From CADCTP01 sp963849885 (GTDB taxonomy: Bacteria; Actinomycetota; Actinomycetes; Mycobacteriales; CADCTP01): 64,000 nucleotides of DNA. This document shows positions 33,845-41,820 of this stretch, one piece after another (positions within the stretch are counted from its first letter, which is position 1; the number at the start of each line of letters is the position of its first letter). The notes below the pieces were generated by a model. The model was not told the origin of the DNA. It made no database searches and was given only the letters and a program-made list of their open reading frames with translations. Location of the stretch: positions 1 through 64,000 of the forward strand of contig CAWKIV010000012.1 in the NCBI GenBank assembly GCA_963849885.1, in the 5' to 3' direction. The translations under genes were made by a program, and so were the position numbers.

Positions 33845-35020
33845 GTGCGGCGAGCCATCTCCCTCAACTCCACCGAGCAGGCCCGGCGCCTCGCGAAGCG
33901 CCGGCTGCCCCGCTCGGTGTACGACTTCATCGAGGGTGGCACCGAGGAGTCCCGGACGGTGCGGGCCAACCGGGAGGGCTTCCAGGAGATCGGCTTCCGG
34001 GCCCGGGTCCCGCAGGACCACCTGCCCCGCGACCTGCGCACGACCGTGCTCGGCCGGGAGCTGTCGATGCCGGTCATCACCACCCCGGCCGGCTTCATCC
34101 GGATCGCCCACCCGGCCGGCGAGCTGGCGGTGGCCCGGGCGGCCGAGGAGGCCGGCATCGCCGTCGGCATCAGCATCCTGGCCAGCATCGCGATCGAGGA
34201 GATCACGGCGGCCGCCTCGGACGTGTGGTTCCAGCTCTACATGATCGGCGGCCGGGAGGGCTCGGCGATCGCCATCGACCGGGCCAAGCGGGCCGGCTGC
34301 CGGGTGCTCGTGGTGACCGCCGACCTCGCCGACAACACCGGCGGCAACGACCGCCGGCCGGTGCCGACTCCGCCGGGGCGGGTCGACCTGGCCACCGCGG
34401 TCAGGTTCGCCCCGCAGATGGCCCTGCGGCCGTGGTGGGCGGCCAGCTTCCTGCGCGGCGGGCTGTCGCTGGTCGCGCCGAACGCCCCCGGCCGGGACGG
34501 CCGCCCGATGGCGATGTCCGAGGGCGGGGTCGCCCTGCGCGAGCATCCGCCGACCTGGGACGACATCGCCTGGATCCGGGAGCAGTGGGACGGGCCGCTG
34601 GTCCTCAAGGGCGTGACCGACACCGAGGACGCCCGCCGCGCGGTCGACGTCGGCGTGGACGCGGTCTCGGTGTCCAACCACGGTGGCAACGGCCTGGACG
34701 GCGCCCCGGCGACGATCCGCGCGCTGCCCGACGTGGTCGACGCGGTCGGCGACCGGATCGAGGTGCTCCTCGACGGGGGCGTGCGCCGCGGCGGGGACGT
34801 GGTCAAGGCGGTGGCCCTGGGGGCCCGGGCCGTGCTCATCGGCCGGCCGTACATCTGGGCGCTGGCCGCCGGCGGCCAGCCCGCGCTGACCAGCCTGCTC
34901 GCGCTCTACCGCCGCAACATCGACGCGACCCTGCGGCTGCTGGCCTGCCGATCGGTCGCCGAGCTGGACCCGAGCGTGCTGCGGATGCCGACGTGCGCCT
35001 GCGGCTGCCACCAGAAGTGA
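33845..35020 (+). CDS. FMN-dependent alpha-hydroxy-acid oxidase family protein, MftD-like
   Basis: 391 residues. LldD/glycolate-oxidase fold: PRSVYDFIEGGTEESRT, TTPAGF, WFQLYMIGGREG, LVLKGVTDTEDA, VSVSNHGGNGLDGAP (catalytic His) and LLDGGVRRGGDVVKAVALGARAVLIGRPY. In lactate oxidases the His motif is followed by Arg-Gln; here it is Asn-Gly, as in the mycofactocin-maturation enzyme MftD, so a role other than simple lactate oxidation is likely. No mftABC genes are in the window. The C-terminus ends in an unusual Cys cluster, TCACGCHQK, that could bind a metal. GTG 33845 is set by the leaderless promoter; a TTG two codons earlier lies before the predicted start point. Confidence 0.78.
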   Translation: MRRAISLNSTEQARRLAKRRLPRSVYDFIEGGTEESRTVRANREGFQEIGFRARVPQDHLPRDLRTTVLGRELSMPVITTPAGFIRIAHPAGELAVARAAEEAGIAVGISILASIAIEEITAAASDVWFQLYMIGGREGSAIAIDRAKRAGCRVLVVTADLADNTGGNDRRPVPTPPGRVDLATAVRFAPQMALRPWWAASFLRGGLSLVAPNAPGRDGRPMAMSEGGVALREHPPTWDDIAWIREQWDGPLVLKGVTDTEDARRAVDVGVDAVSVSNHGGNGLDGAPATIRALPDVVDAVGDRIEVLLDGGVRRGGDVVKAVALGARAVLIGRPYIWALAAGGQPALTSLLALYRRNIDATLRLLACRSVAELDPSVLRMPTCACGCHQK

Positions 35021-36049
35021 TCAGCCGGCCAGCGTCGGGGTCGGCTCGATCGCGGCCAGCGCCGGGATGACGTCCCGGCCCAGCCGCCGGATCGTGGCGA
35101 TCGCCTCGTCGGCGCTCATCGACGGCCACTGCGGGCGGAACAGCAACGGGTCCACCGGCAGCGCCGTGACCAGCTCGGTGAGCTTGCCGACCACCTCGTC
35201 CGGCGTGCCCAGCACGGCATGCCCGGACACCGCCTTCTCGAAGTCGTCGCGCAGGTCCGTGTCCGCCATGACGTCCAGGCCGCGCTCCCGGTACGTGAGG
35301 TAGCGGGCCTGGGAGACCCGGGCGTAGCCGTCCACCGCGGCCTCGTGGGTGTCGGCGACGAAGATGTTGCGGCGCACCGGCTGCGGGCCGAACGGCTTGC
35401 CCCGCGCGGCGAAGCCGGCCCGCACGATCTCGAAGCGCGCCCGCATCTCCTCGACCGTCGTCTCCGGCGGGACGGTGAAGGCGTCGCCGACCCGCCCGGC
35501 CCGCCGGGCCCCGGCCTCGCTGTGCGCGCCGATCCAGATCGGCGGGTGCGGCTTCTGCACCGGCTGCAGGTGCGGCCGGACGTGGTCCAGCTGCCAGTAG
35601 CGGCCGTCGTGGGTCACCTCGTCCTCGGTCCAGAGCCGGACGACCAGGTCCAGGCACTCGTCGGTGCGGGAGGCGCGCTGCGCGTACGGGATCTGGAAGT
35701 GCTCGAACTCGGCCGGGAAGTAGCCGATCCCGGCCCCGAAGACCAGCCGGCCCTCGGTCACCACGTCGAGGGTGGCCAGCTCCTCGGCCAGCATGACCGG
35801 GTGGTAGAGCGGCGTGATCAGCACGCTGGTGACCAGCCGGACGTGCGGCTCGACGTGCGCGGCGAGCCGGGCCAGCAGCGGCACCGGCTGCAGGTAGCTG
35901 AGGTCGCCGTAGAGGAAGTGCTGGCCGAAGGAGACGTAGGTCAGGCCCGCCTCCTGGGCGGCGTCGACGACCCGCAGGATGTCGCGGAACTGCTCCTGCG
36001 GGCTGACCGACTTCGGGATGTCGGTCATCAACAGCCCGGTCGAGACCAT
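35021..36049 (-). CDS. LLM-class flavin-dependent oxidoreductase
   Basis: 342 residues of the bacterial-luciferase-like TIM barrel: DILRVVDAAQEAGLTYVSFGQHF, LITPLYHPVMLAEELATLDVVTEGRLVFGAGIGYFP and PHPPIWIGAHSE. These proteins use FMN or F420 to hydroxylate or dehydrogenate. It is one of three close relatives in the island (with 38589 and 41821), all sharing the GQHF, (L/V)YHP(V/I) and GIGY-P segments. The stop codon directly abuts the convergent stop of the FMN enzyme (TGATCA). Divergent from the VOC gene at 36107. Confidence 0.83.
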   Translation of the reverse strand: MVSTGLLMTDIPKSVSPQEQFRDILRVVDAAQEAGLTYVSFGQHFLYGDLSYLQPVPLLARLAAHVEPHVRLVTSVLITPLYHPVMLAEELATLDVVTEGRLVFGAGIGYFPAEFEHFQIPYAQRASRTDECLDLVVRLWTEDEVTHDGRYWQLDHVRPHLQPVQKPHPPIWIGAHSEAGARRAGRVGDAFTVPPETTVEEMRARFEIVRAGFAARGKPFGPQPVRRNIFVADTHEAAVDGYARVSQARYLTYRERGLDVMADTDLRDDFEKAVSGHAVLGTPDEVVGKLTELVTALPVDPLLFRPQWPSMSADEAIATIRRLGRDVIPALAAIEPTPTLAG

Positions 36050-36094
36050 CGGCCACCTCCGTCGCGTCCACTATCCCTATCTATGAATCGCATT

Positions 36095-36100
36095 TATTGT
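36095..36100 (+). promoter_or_regulatory. -10 box for a leaderless VOC transcript
   Basis: TATTGT ends seven bases before ATG 36107, no ribosome site is present, and the flanking 30 bases are AT-rich (CTATCCCTATCTATGAATCG begins at 36071). A leaderless start is the simplest reading. The -35 is weak. Confidence 0.5.
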
Positions 36101-36106
36101 GCCACC

Positions 36107-36592
36107 ATGACGTTCATTCCCGCGACCGCCTTCGGCCTCGGCACCAGCGGCATCTACCACGTCGGCTACGTCGTGCCGGACCTGGCGAAGGCCATGGCGC
36201 AGTTCACCGACGCCATCGGCGCGCGGTGGGTGGACCACGTGGTCCACCCCCGCTACCGCGATGCGGCCGGCCGGGTGGTCGAGGTCGACCTGCACACGTC
36301 CTTCACGCTCGACGGGCCGGTGCACATCGAGCTGATCGAGGCGGCGCCCGGCACCATCTGGGAGCTCGGTGCCGGGCCGCAGATCCACCACGTCGGGCTC
36401 TGGACCGACGACGTCGCCGCCGAGGCGGAACGACTGGTCCGCAGCGGCCTCCCGGTCGTCGCCGGCGGTCTCGACGACGCCGACGAGGGGGTGCCCGGCT
36501 TCTTCAGCTACCACGACAACCCGCAGGGCGGGAAGCTCGAGCTGGTGCACATCGACATGCAGCAGGGCATGCACGACTGGATGCGCGGCTGA
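36107..36592 (+). CDS. VOC/glyoxalase-family protein
   Basis: 161 residues. Two beta-alpha-beta-beta-beta modules: IYHVGYVVPDLAKAMAQFTDAIGARW and QIHHVGLWTDDVAAEAERLVRSG, with GGKLELVHID providing the last metal-ligand Glu. It resembles methylmalonyl-CoA-epimerase-like members. It starts immediately at a predicted transcription start (leaderless) and converges with the ferredoxin gene, 20 bases between stops. Its likely role is epimerisation or ring modification of an intermediate; substrate unknown. One of five VOC domains in the island. Confidence 0.75.
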   Translation: MTFIPATAFGLGTSGIYHVGYVVPDLAKAMAQFTDAIGARWVDHVVHPRYRDAAGRVVEVDLHTSFTLDGPVHIELIEAAPGTIWELGAGPQIHHVGLWTDDVAAEAERLVRSGLPVVAGGLDDADEGVPGFFSYHDNPQGGKLELVHIDMQQGMHDWMRG

Positions 36593-36612
36593 GCCGCCCC
36601 GGCCGGCGCCGC

Positions 36613-36804
36613 TCAGAAGACGGTGATGGCCCGCTCGGGACAGCTGTCGGCGCCGAGCTGGGCGGCGTCCTCCAGCTCCGGCGGCACCTCCTCGGAGTCC
36701 ACGTACGCGTGCCCGTCCTCGTCCCGCAGCCGGAAGAGCTCGGGCGAGGTCATGTAGCAGACGGCGTGACCCTGGCAGATCTCCGGATCGACTCGAACCT
36801 TCAC
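36613..36804 (-). CDS. [3Fe-4S] ferredoxin for P450s
   Basis: 63 residues. Cluster ligands C10, C16 and C55 are arranged as C-QGHAV-C and SCPERAI, with His13 where four-iron ferredoxins have the second Cys. This is the standard pattern of actinobacterial P450 redox partners. It carries electrons from the reductase encoded divergently at 36888 to the P450s at 51935, 55215 and (if functional) 9403. No other ferredoxin gene was seen in the window. GTG 36804 follows GAGGAG. Small, acidic and cytoplasmic. Confidence 0.9.
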   Translation of the reverse strand: MKVRVDPEICQGHAVCYMTSPELFRLRDEDGHAYVDSEEVPPELEDAAQLGADSCPERAITVF

Positions 36805-36841
36805 GAGTTCTCCTCGCGCTCGCCCGTACGGCAGGAAATCA

Positions 36842-36869
36842 AGTATAACGATTATAAGCTCTGAGACAA
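36842..36869 (-). promoter_or_regulatory. Ferredoxin promoter
   Basis: On the minus strand TTGTCT (36869-36864), a 16-base spacer and TATACT (36847-36842) form a good sigma-70 promoter about 38 bases before the ferredoxin start. The spacer contains TTATAATCG; the same AT-rich patch must also serve the divergent reductase gene. Confidence 0.6.
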
Positions 36870-36887
36870 CCGGATCGAGGTCGCGCC

Positions 36888-38057
36888 GTGGCGGGAGAGC
36901 ACATCGCGGTCGTCGGCGCGTCCCTGGCCGGCCTGCGCACGGTCCAGGGCCTGCGCCGCCGGGGCTCCACGGCCCGGATCACCCTGGTCGGCGACGAGCC
37001 GGAGCTGCCGTACGACCGGCCGCCGCTGTCCAAGGCGGTCCTGCTCGGCACGGCGGACGCCGGCTCCCTGCACTTCCTCGACGCCGAGGCGCTGGCGGCG
37101 CTCGGGGTCGAGCTGCGGCTGGGAATGGCGGCGGCGGGGCTCGACCTCGGCGCCCGCACGCTCGGGCTCGCCGACGGCACCACGCTGGGTTTCGACCGGC
37201 TGGTCGTCGCCACCGGGTCGGCGCCGCGCCGCATCCCCGGCCTGCGCGCCCTGCCCGGCGTGCACGTGCTCCGCACCGCCGCCGACGCGGCCGCCATCCG
37301 GGCCGGGCTGCTGCAGGCCCGGCGGGTCGCGGTGGTGGGCGGCGGGTTCATCGGCGCCGAGATCGCCTCCGCGGCCCGCCAGCTCGGGGTGGAGATCACC
37401 GTGATCGACGTGCTGCCGACGCTGATGACCCGCGGTCTGGGTCCGCGGCTCAGCGCCCGGATGACCGAGCTGCACCGACGCCACGGCGTCGGGCTGCGCC
37501 TGGACAGCGCGGTCACCGACGTGGTCGGGGACGACCACGTCAGCGGGGTGGCGCTCGGCGACGGCTCGGTGGTCGAGGCCGACCTGGTCGTCGTCGGCAT
37601 CGGCACCGTGCCGAACGTCGGCTGGCTGCGCGGCTCCGGCGTCCCGCTGGACGACGGCGTGCTCTGCGACCGCTACCTGCGGGCGGCCGACGGGGTCTAC
37701 GCCGTCGGCGACGTCGCCCGCTGGCACCACCCCCACTACGACCGGCCCGTACGGATGGAGCACTGGACCAGCGCCGGGGAGCAGGCCACCGCGCTGGCCG
37801 CGACCCTCACCGGGACGCCGACGCCCTGCACCCTGCTGCCGTACGTCTGGTCGGACCAGTTCGGCCGGCGGCTGCAGATCTTCGGCCGGATCGAGCCGGA
37901 CGACGAGGTCGAGCTGGTCTTCGAGGAGGGTGATCGCTTCGTCGCGCTGGCCCGGCGCGACGGCCGGCTGGAGGCCGCGGTCGCCTACGACGCGCTCAAG
38001 CAGGCGCTGCCGTACCGGGCCCAGCTGATGTCAGCTCGGACGGCGGCCGCGGGATGA
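36888..38057 (+). CDS. Ferredoxin reductase, FAD/NAD(P)H-dependent
   Basis: 389 residues. FAD motif IAVVGASLAGLRTVQGLRRRG, PYDRPPLSK, the NAD(P) motif VAVVGGGFIGAEIAS, VVVGIGTVPN, YAVGDVARW and the C-terminal reductase domain beginning RMEHWTSAGEQ. It takes electrons from NAD(P)H and reduces the adjacent ferredoxin. This is the putidaredoxin-reductase/RhdA type. GTG 36888 has GATCGAGG upstream. The last 20 codons overlap the convergent VOC gene by 62 bases; the protein is full length without loss of motifs. Confidence 0.9.
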   Translation: MAGEHIAVVGASLAGLRTVQGLRRRGSTARITLVGDEPELPYDRPPLSKAVLLGTADAGSLHFLDAEALAALGVELRLGMAAAGLDLGARTLGLADGTTLGFDRLVVATGSAPRRIPGLRALPGVHVLRTAADAAAIRAGLLQARRVAVVGGGFIGAEIASAARQLGVEITVIDVLPTLMTRGLGPRLSARMTELHRRHGVGLRLDSAVTDVVGDDHVSGVALGDGSVVEADLVVVGIGTVPNVGWLRGSGVPLDDGVLCDRYLRAADGVYAVGDVARWHHPHYDRPVRMEHWTSAGEQATALAATLTGTPTPCTLLPYVWSDQFGRRLQIFGRIEPDDEVELVFEEGDRFVALARRDGRLEAAVAYDALKQALPYRAQLMSARTAAAG

Positions 38058-38592
38058 CCTCGGGCGTGTCCGGCCCGAAGGTGGTGACCAGCCGGCCGGA
38101 CCAGATCGCCGCCGGCACCAGCTCGACCAGCTGGCCGGTGGCGGTCAGCACGTAGCAGGTGTCCAGCCCCTCCGGCACCCCGTCCGGGTCGGCCGCGGCC
38201 TCGACCGTCAGCGCCCGGACCCCGTCGGAGTTGGCCCGGGCCATCACGATCCGGCCGCCGGCCCGGACCAGCCGCTGCGCGACCGGCCGGGTGTCGCGGA
38301 CCCAGTGGCCGAGGTGGCCGGGCCCGACGCCGTCACCGGACAGCCGCCAGACCAGCGGCACCGGGCCGGACCGGTCCACCTCGATGAACTCCAGCGCGAT
38401 GTCGTCGGTGAGCCGCCCGTACGCCACCCTCGTGCGCGGCTCGACCAGCCCGCCGGTGCCGGCGTCGAAGTAGACGGTGGTGCGCCACTCCGAGCGCACC
38501 CAGCGGCGCACGCCGAGGGCGCTGTGCGCGGCCGTCGCCCGGTCCAGGTCCACGGCCGCGTACCCGAAGTGGAAGGGGACCGCGTCCGTCAC
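37996..38592 (-). CDS. VOC-like (glyoxalase superfamily) protein
   Basis: 198 residues. It starts FHFGYAAVDLDRATAAHSALGVRRW, with a first-module His as metal ligand, then LEFIEVDRSGPVP and GHLGHWVRDTRPVAQRLVRAG (second module) and TGQLVELVPAAIW (terminal Glu). It overlaps the upstream LLM gene start by 4 bases (ATGA), making it the last of a minus-strand operon of five genes running from 41690. The C-terminal 25 residues (Pro/Thr/Ala-rich) lie in the convergent overlap with the ferredoxin reductase gene and are probably unstructured. Confidence 0.72.
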   Translation of the reverse strand: MTDAVPFHFGYAAVDLDRATAAHSALGVRRWVRSEWRTTVYFDAGTGGLVEPRTRVAYGRLTDDIALEFIEVDRSGPVPLVWRLSGDGVGPGHLGHWVRDTRPVAQRLVRAGGRIVMARANSDGVRALTVEAAADPDGVPEGLDTCYVLTATGQLVELVPAAIWSGRLVTTFGPDTPEVIPRPPSELTSAGPGTAAPA

Positions 38593-39647
38593 GCGACCGG
38601 CCCCCCGACCGGATCAGCCACCGCGACCTCGTCGACCGGCTCGAAGTCGGCCAGCAGCGGGATCAGCTGCTCTCCCAGCTGGTCGATGTACGCGACCGAC
38701 TCGTCCGGCGACATGCCGGGCCAGTTGGCCCGGGTGACGACCGGGTCGACCGGCACGGTGGAGCCGATCCCCCGCAGCTGCGCCGCGCACTCCTCCGGGC
38801 TGCCGAGCACCCAGTGCGTCGACAGCACGCCGGGGATGGACTTCACCAGCCCCTCGGGGTCGACGTACTTGTTGTGCCCGGTCTTGGCCATGTTGACGTA
38901 CCAGGGGGTGGCCACCTCGACCGCGCGGGCCAGCGCCGACTCGTGGTCCGCGCCCAGCATGATCTCCCGGCGCAGCGGCTGGCGGCCCGAGCGGGACAGC
39001 CCGGCCCGCTCGCGGGCGTCGAAGAACCCGGTCAGCTGCCGGGCCAGGTCCCCGGGCGGCACCTGCGGGGTGATCGGCCACCGGGCGTCCAGCCGGGCCG
39101 CCCGCTCGATGCCGGCGGCACTGCCGGCGCCGATCCAGATCGGCGGGTGCGGCTGCTGCAGCGGGCGGATGTGCACCGGCACGTCCTCGAGCGTGAAGTA
39201 CTTGCCCACGTGGTCGACCCGGTCCCGGGTCCACATCTGCTTGAGGATCAGCACGGTCTCCTCCAGCCGCGAGCCGCGCTGGGAGAAGGGCACCCCGAAG
39301 ACCTCGTACTCGCGCGGGAGGTAGCCGATGCCGACGCCCACCGAGATCCGCCCGCCGGTCACCACGTCGAGCGTGGCCAGCTCCTCGCCGAGCAGGATCG
39401 GGTGGTAGAGCGGGGCGATGATGATCTGGGTGACCAGCCGGACGTGCGGGTCGAGCTCGCCGGCCAGCCGGGCCATCACCGGCACCGGCTGGAACCAGCG
39501 GGACCGCTCGAACATGAAGTGCTGGCCCATCAGGATGTGGTTCATCCCGGCCCGCTGGGCGGCCTCGACCTGGCGCAGGATCGAGTCGAAGTGGTCGCGC
39601 TCGGAGACCGAGGTGGGGGTGTCCCCCAGGATGATCCCGAAGTCCAT
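38589..39647 (-). CDS. LLM-class flavin-dependent oxidoreductase
   Basis: 352 residues. MDFGIILGDTPTSVSERDHF at the start, MGQHFMFERSRWFQPVPVMARLAG, IIIAPLYHPILLGEELATLDVVTGGR and GVGIGYLPREYEVFGVPFSQRGSRLEE. Same layout as 35021 and 41821. Likely an FMN/F420 monooxygenase or dehydrogenase. ATG 39647 overlaps the stop of the NTF2-like gene, so the two are co-translated; a small NTF2-like partner may act on the same intermediate. The C-terminus ends with a Val/Ala/Pro-rich tail after LLADFEPVDE. Confidence 0.82.
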   Translation of the reverse strand: MDFGIILGDTPTSVSERDHFDSILRQVEAAQRAGMNHILMGQHFMFERSRWFQPVPVMARLAGELDPHVRLVTQIIIAPLYHPILLGEELATLDVVTGGRISVGVGIGYLPREYEVFGVPFSQRGSRLEETVLILKQMWTRDRVDHVGKYFTLEDVPVHIRPLQQPHPPIWIGAGSAAGIERAARLDARWPITPQVPPGDLARQLTGFFDARERAGLSRSGRQPLRREIMLGADHESALARAVEVATPWYVNMAKTGHNKYVDPEGLVKSIPGVLSTHWVLGSPEECAAQLRGIGSTVPVDPVVTRANWPGMSPDESVAYIDQLGEQLIPLLADFEPVDEVAVADPVGGPVA

Positions 39648-40135
39648 CAGCTGCTCCTGAGGATCGGCTCGTGCGCCCCGAAGCCGTCGGCCCAGCCGGC
39701 CTCGATCGTGGTGGGGGCGACGATGTCGTTGACCTTCTCCTGGAACAGCCAACCGCCGTCCCGCTTCACCAGGGTGTCGGCGTACGCGCCGTAGACGATC
39801 TTCGACTCGCCGCCGCGGCCGAGCATGGCGATGAAGTACGCGTCGTGCCGGGCCACGCCCGGCTCGACGACCGTGATGACCTGGTTGATCACATGGTGCC
39901 GGGCGAACCGGGTCTCCCCGGTCTCGAAGAAGTTCGTGTAGTAGGTGCGGATCGCCTCGCGTCCGGTGTGGACACCGGCCGGGTTGCGCATCACGGCGTC
40001 CGCGGCGAAGAGCGCCACCAGCGCGTCCAGCTCCGTCAGCGCGTCGTTGAGCCGGCAGTAGGTGGCGACGAAGGCGCGGATCTCCTCCTTCGCCTCCAGG
40101 TCGGCCAGCCGCCGCTCCAGGTCGGGCTGCGTCAT
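39647..40135 (-). CDS. SnoaL/NTF2-like protein
   Basis: 162 residues: LADLEAKEEIRAFVATYCRLNDALTELD (helices 1-2), LFAADAVMRNPAGVHTGREAIRTYYTNFF, VINQVITVVEPGVARHDAYF and RDGGWLFQEKVNDIV. It is close in layout to ring-hydroxylating-dioxygenase beta-subunit-like and SnoaL-like proteins. It may dehydrate or isomerise a hydroxylated ring, but no catalytic residues can be assigned with confidence. It sits between an SDR gene (21 bases upstream) and an LLM gene (overlap). Confidence 0.75.
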   Translation of the reverse strand: MTQPDLERRLADLEAKEEIRAFVATYCRLNDALTELDALVALFAADAVMRNPAGVHTGREAIRTYYTNFFETGETRFARHHVINQVITVVEPGVARHDAYFIAMLGRGGESKIVYGAYADTLVKRDGGWLFQEKVNDIVAPTTIEAGWADGFGAHEPILRSS

Positions 40136-40156
40136 CCGGTCTCCTCACGTGCGCGG

Positions 40157-40927
40157 CTAGGCGGCGGTCTCCCCGCCGTCGACGGTGATCGAGGTGCCGG
40201 TGATGAAGCCGGCGCGGTCCGACAGCAGGAAGCAGATGGCCTCGGCCATCTCCCACGGCTCGCAGATGTGCTGCAGCGGGGTCAGCCCCCGGGTGACCTC
40301 CAGCCCGCGCTCCAGGTCGCCGTCCCCGCGGGCCAGGATCAGGTCCTCGGTCATCGGCGTCCGGGTGCGCCCCGGCAGGACCACGTTGACCCGGACCTCC
40401 GGCGCGACCTCCAGGGCCAGCTGCCGGGAGAACGCGAGCACCGCGCCCTTGGCCGCGCCGTACGGGGCGTTGGCCGGCTGGGCGACCAGCGCGGCGATCG
40501 ACGCGATGTTGACGATCGCGCCGCGGCCGCCCCGGCGCAGCACCGGCAGCACCTCGCGGCAGACCAGGAACGCGCCACCGGCGTGCACGGCCAGCATCCG
40601 GTTCCACTCCGCGTACGACCACGACCCGATCGGGCCGGCGACGTGGTGGCCGGCCGCGTTGACCACGCAGTCGATGCGGCCGAAGCCGTCGTCGACGGTA
40701 CGGACGGCCGCCCGCACCGACTCCTCGTCGCTGACGTCGACGGTCACCGCCAGCGCGCCGGGGATGCCGGCCGCGACCTCCCGCGCCGCGTCGGCCCGGA
40801 AGTCCAGCACCGCGACCCGGCCGCCCCGCTCGGCGAACATCCGGGCGGTGGCCGCGCCCATCCCCGAGCCGCCGCCGGTCACCAGCAGCGTCCGGCCCTC
40901 GAACGACCCGGGGTCAGGCACGCTCAC
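40157..40927 (-). CDS. SDR-family dehydrogenase
   Basis: 256 residues from GTG 40927 (GTG 40921 is equally open). TGGGSGMGAATARMFAERG, VAVLDFRAD (NAD-type), VNAAGHHVAG (variant of NNAG), NIASIAALVAQPANAPYGAAK and FITGTSITVDGGE. It forms a pair with the SDR gene just upstream, which it overlaps by 14 or 8 bases. Both may act in succession on a diol or ketone of the same ring. Specificity unknown. Confidence 0.82.
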   Translation of the reverse strand: MSVPDPGSFEGRTLLVTGGGSGMGAATARMFAERGGRVAVLDFRADAAREVAAGIPGALAVTVDVSDEESVRAAVRTVDDGFGRIDCVVNAAGHHVAGPIGSWSYAEWNRMLAVHAGGAFLVCREVLPVLRRGGRGAIVNIASIAALVAQPANAPYGAAKGAVLAFSRQLALEVAPEVRVNVVLPGRTRTPMTEDLILARGDGDLERGLEVTRGLTPLQHICEPWEMAEAICFLLSDRAGFITGTSITVDGGETAA

Positions 40928-41690
40928 CCCGCCAGGCCAGCGAGCCGCCGTCGATCAGGTACGACGCGCCGGTGATGAAGGTGGCGTCGCCGGAGGCGAG
41001 GAAGCAGACCAGCTTGGCCACCTCCTCCACCGTGCCGCGGCGGGGGATCAGGTTGGGCGCGGTCATCCGGGCCAGCCGCGGGTCGTCCGAGCCGTTGAGC
41101 GTGCCCATCTCGGTGGCGATCGTGCCGGGGCTGTAGCAGTTGACCCGGACGGTCGGGGCCAGCGAGACCGCCATCGTCCGGGTCAGCTGGATCACCGCGG
41201 CCTTGGAGACGCCGTAGGCGGCGTGGCTGTACGCGACGTAGCCGGCCGTGGAGGCGGCGTTGACGATCGCCGGCGTGCGCTCGGAGCGGCGCAGGTGCGG
41301 CGCCGCGGCCCGGGACATCAGCCACACCGCCTTGAGGTTGACGTCCATGACGAAGTCCCACAGGTCCTCGGGCAGGGTGTCGAAGTCGACGTCGTCGGTG
41401 AACGCCCGCTCGATGACGCCGGCGTTGTTGTGCAGGACGTCGAGGCCGCCGTACGTGCCGGTGACGGTGTCGACCGCGGCGTAGATCTGGTCGCGCTGCC
41501 GCAGGTCGCACTCGACGAAGACGCTCTTCGCGCCGGCCGCCCGGACCAGCTCGGCGGTCTCCTCGCCGCGCTCGCGCTGGATGTCCAGCACCGCCACCGC
41601 CTGCGCGCCCTGCCGGGCCATCTCGACCGCGGCGGCCCGGCCCATGCCCTGGCCGCCCCCCGTCACCAGGCAGATCCGATCCTCCAGCAC
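40914..41690 (-). CDS. SDR-family dehydrogenase, first gene of a five-gene operon
   Basis: 258 residues. GTG 41690 has GGGAGG seven bases upstream. TGGGQGMGRAAAVEMARQG, VAVLDIQRER (NAD-type), HNNAGVIER, NAASTAGYVAYSHAAYGVSK (Ser and YxxxK) and FITGASYLIDGGSLAW. Upstream in-frame codons extend beyond 41900 but overlap the divergent promoter, so the GTG is preferred. The operon continues with SDR, NTF2-like, LLM and VOC genes and is divergent from an LLM-VOC-fusion operon, giving two mirror-image sets. Confidence 0.83.
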   Translation of the reverse strand: MLEDRICLVTGGGQGMGRAAAVEMARQGAQAVAVLDIQRERGEETAELVRAAGAKSVFVECDLRQRDQIYAAVDTVTGTYGGLDVLHNNAGVIERAFTDDVDFDTLPEDLWDFVMDVNLKAVWLMSRAAAPHLRRSERTPAIVNAASTAGYVAYSHAAYGVSKAAVIQLTRTMAVSLAPTVRVNCYSPGTIATEMGTLNGSDDPRLARMTAPNLIPRRGTVEEVAKLVCFLASGDATFITGASYLIDGGSLAWRGERA

Positions 41691-41745
41691 GTCGATCCTC
41701 CCTCGGCGACGGTGCCCCGGGCGGAGTCGCGCGGGTCCCGCTGCG

Positions 41746-41774
41746 TTGACATTGATTATAAGAGATTCTAGCCT
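41746..41774 (+). promoter_or_regulatory. Promoter of the LLM-VOC operon
   Basis: TTGACA (41746-41751), a 17-base spacer and TAGCCT (41769-41774): identical boxes and spacing to 33810-33838. Here the 5' leader is about 40 bases, and a full AGGAGG (41811-41816) precedes the GTG. Confidence 0.7.
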
Positions 41775-41820
41775 CGGCGCCACCCCCGGTTCGCGCGCGC
41801 AACCACCTCCAGGAGGCCCG

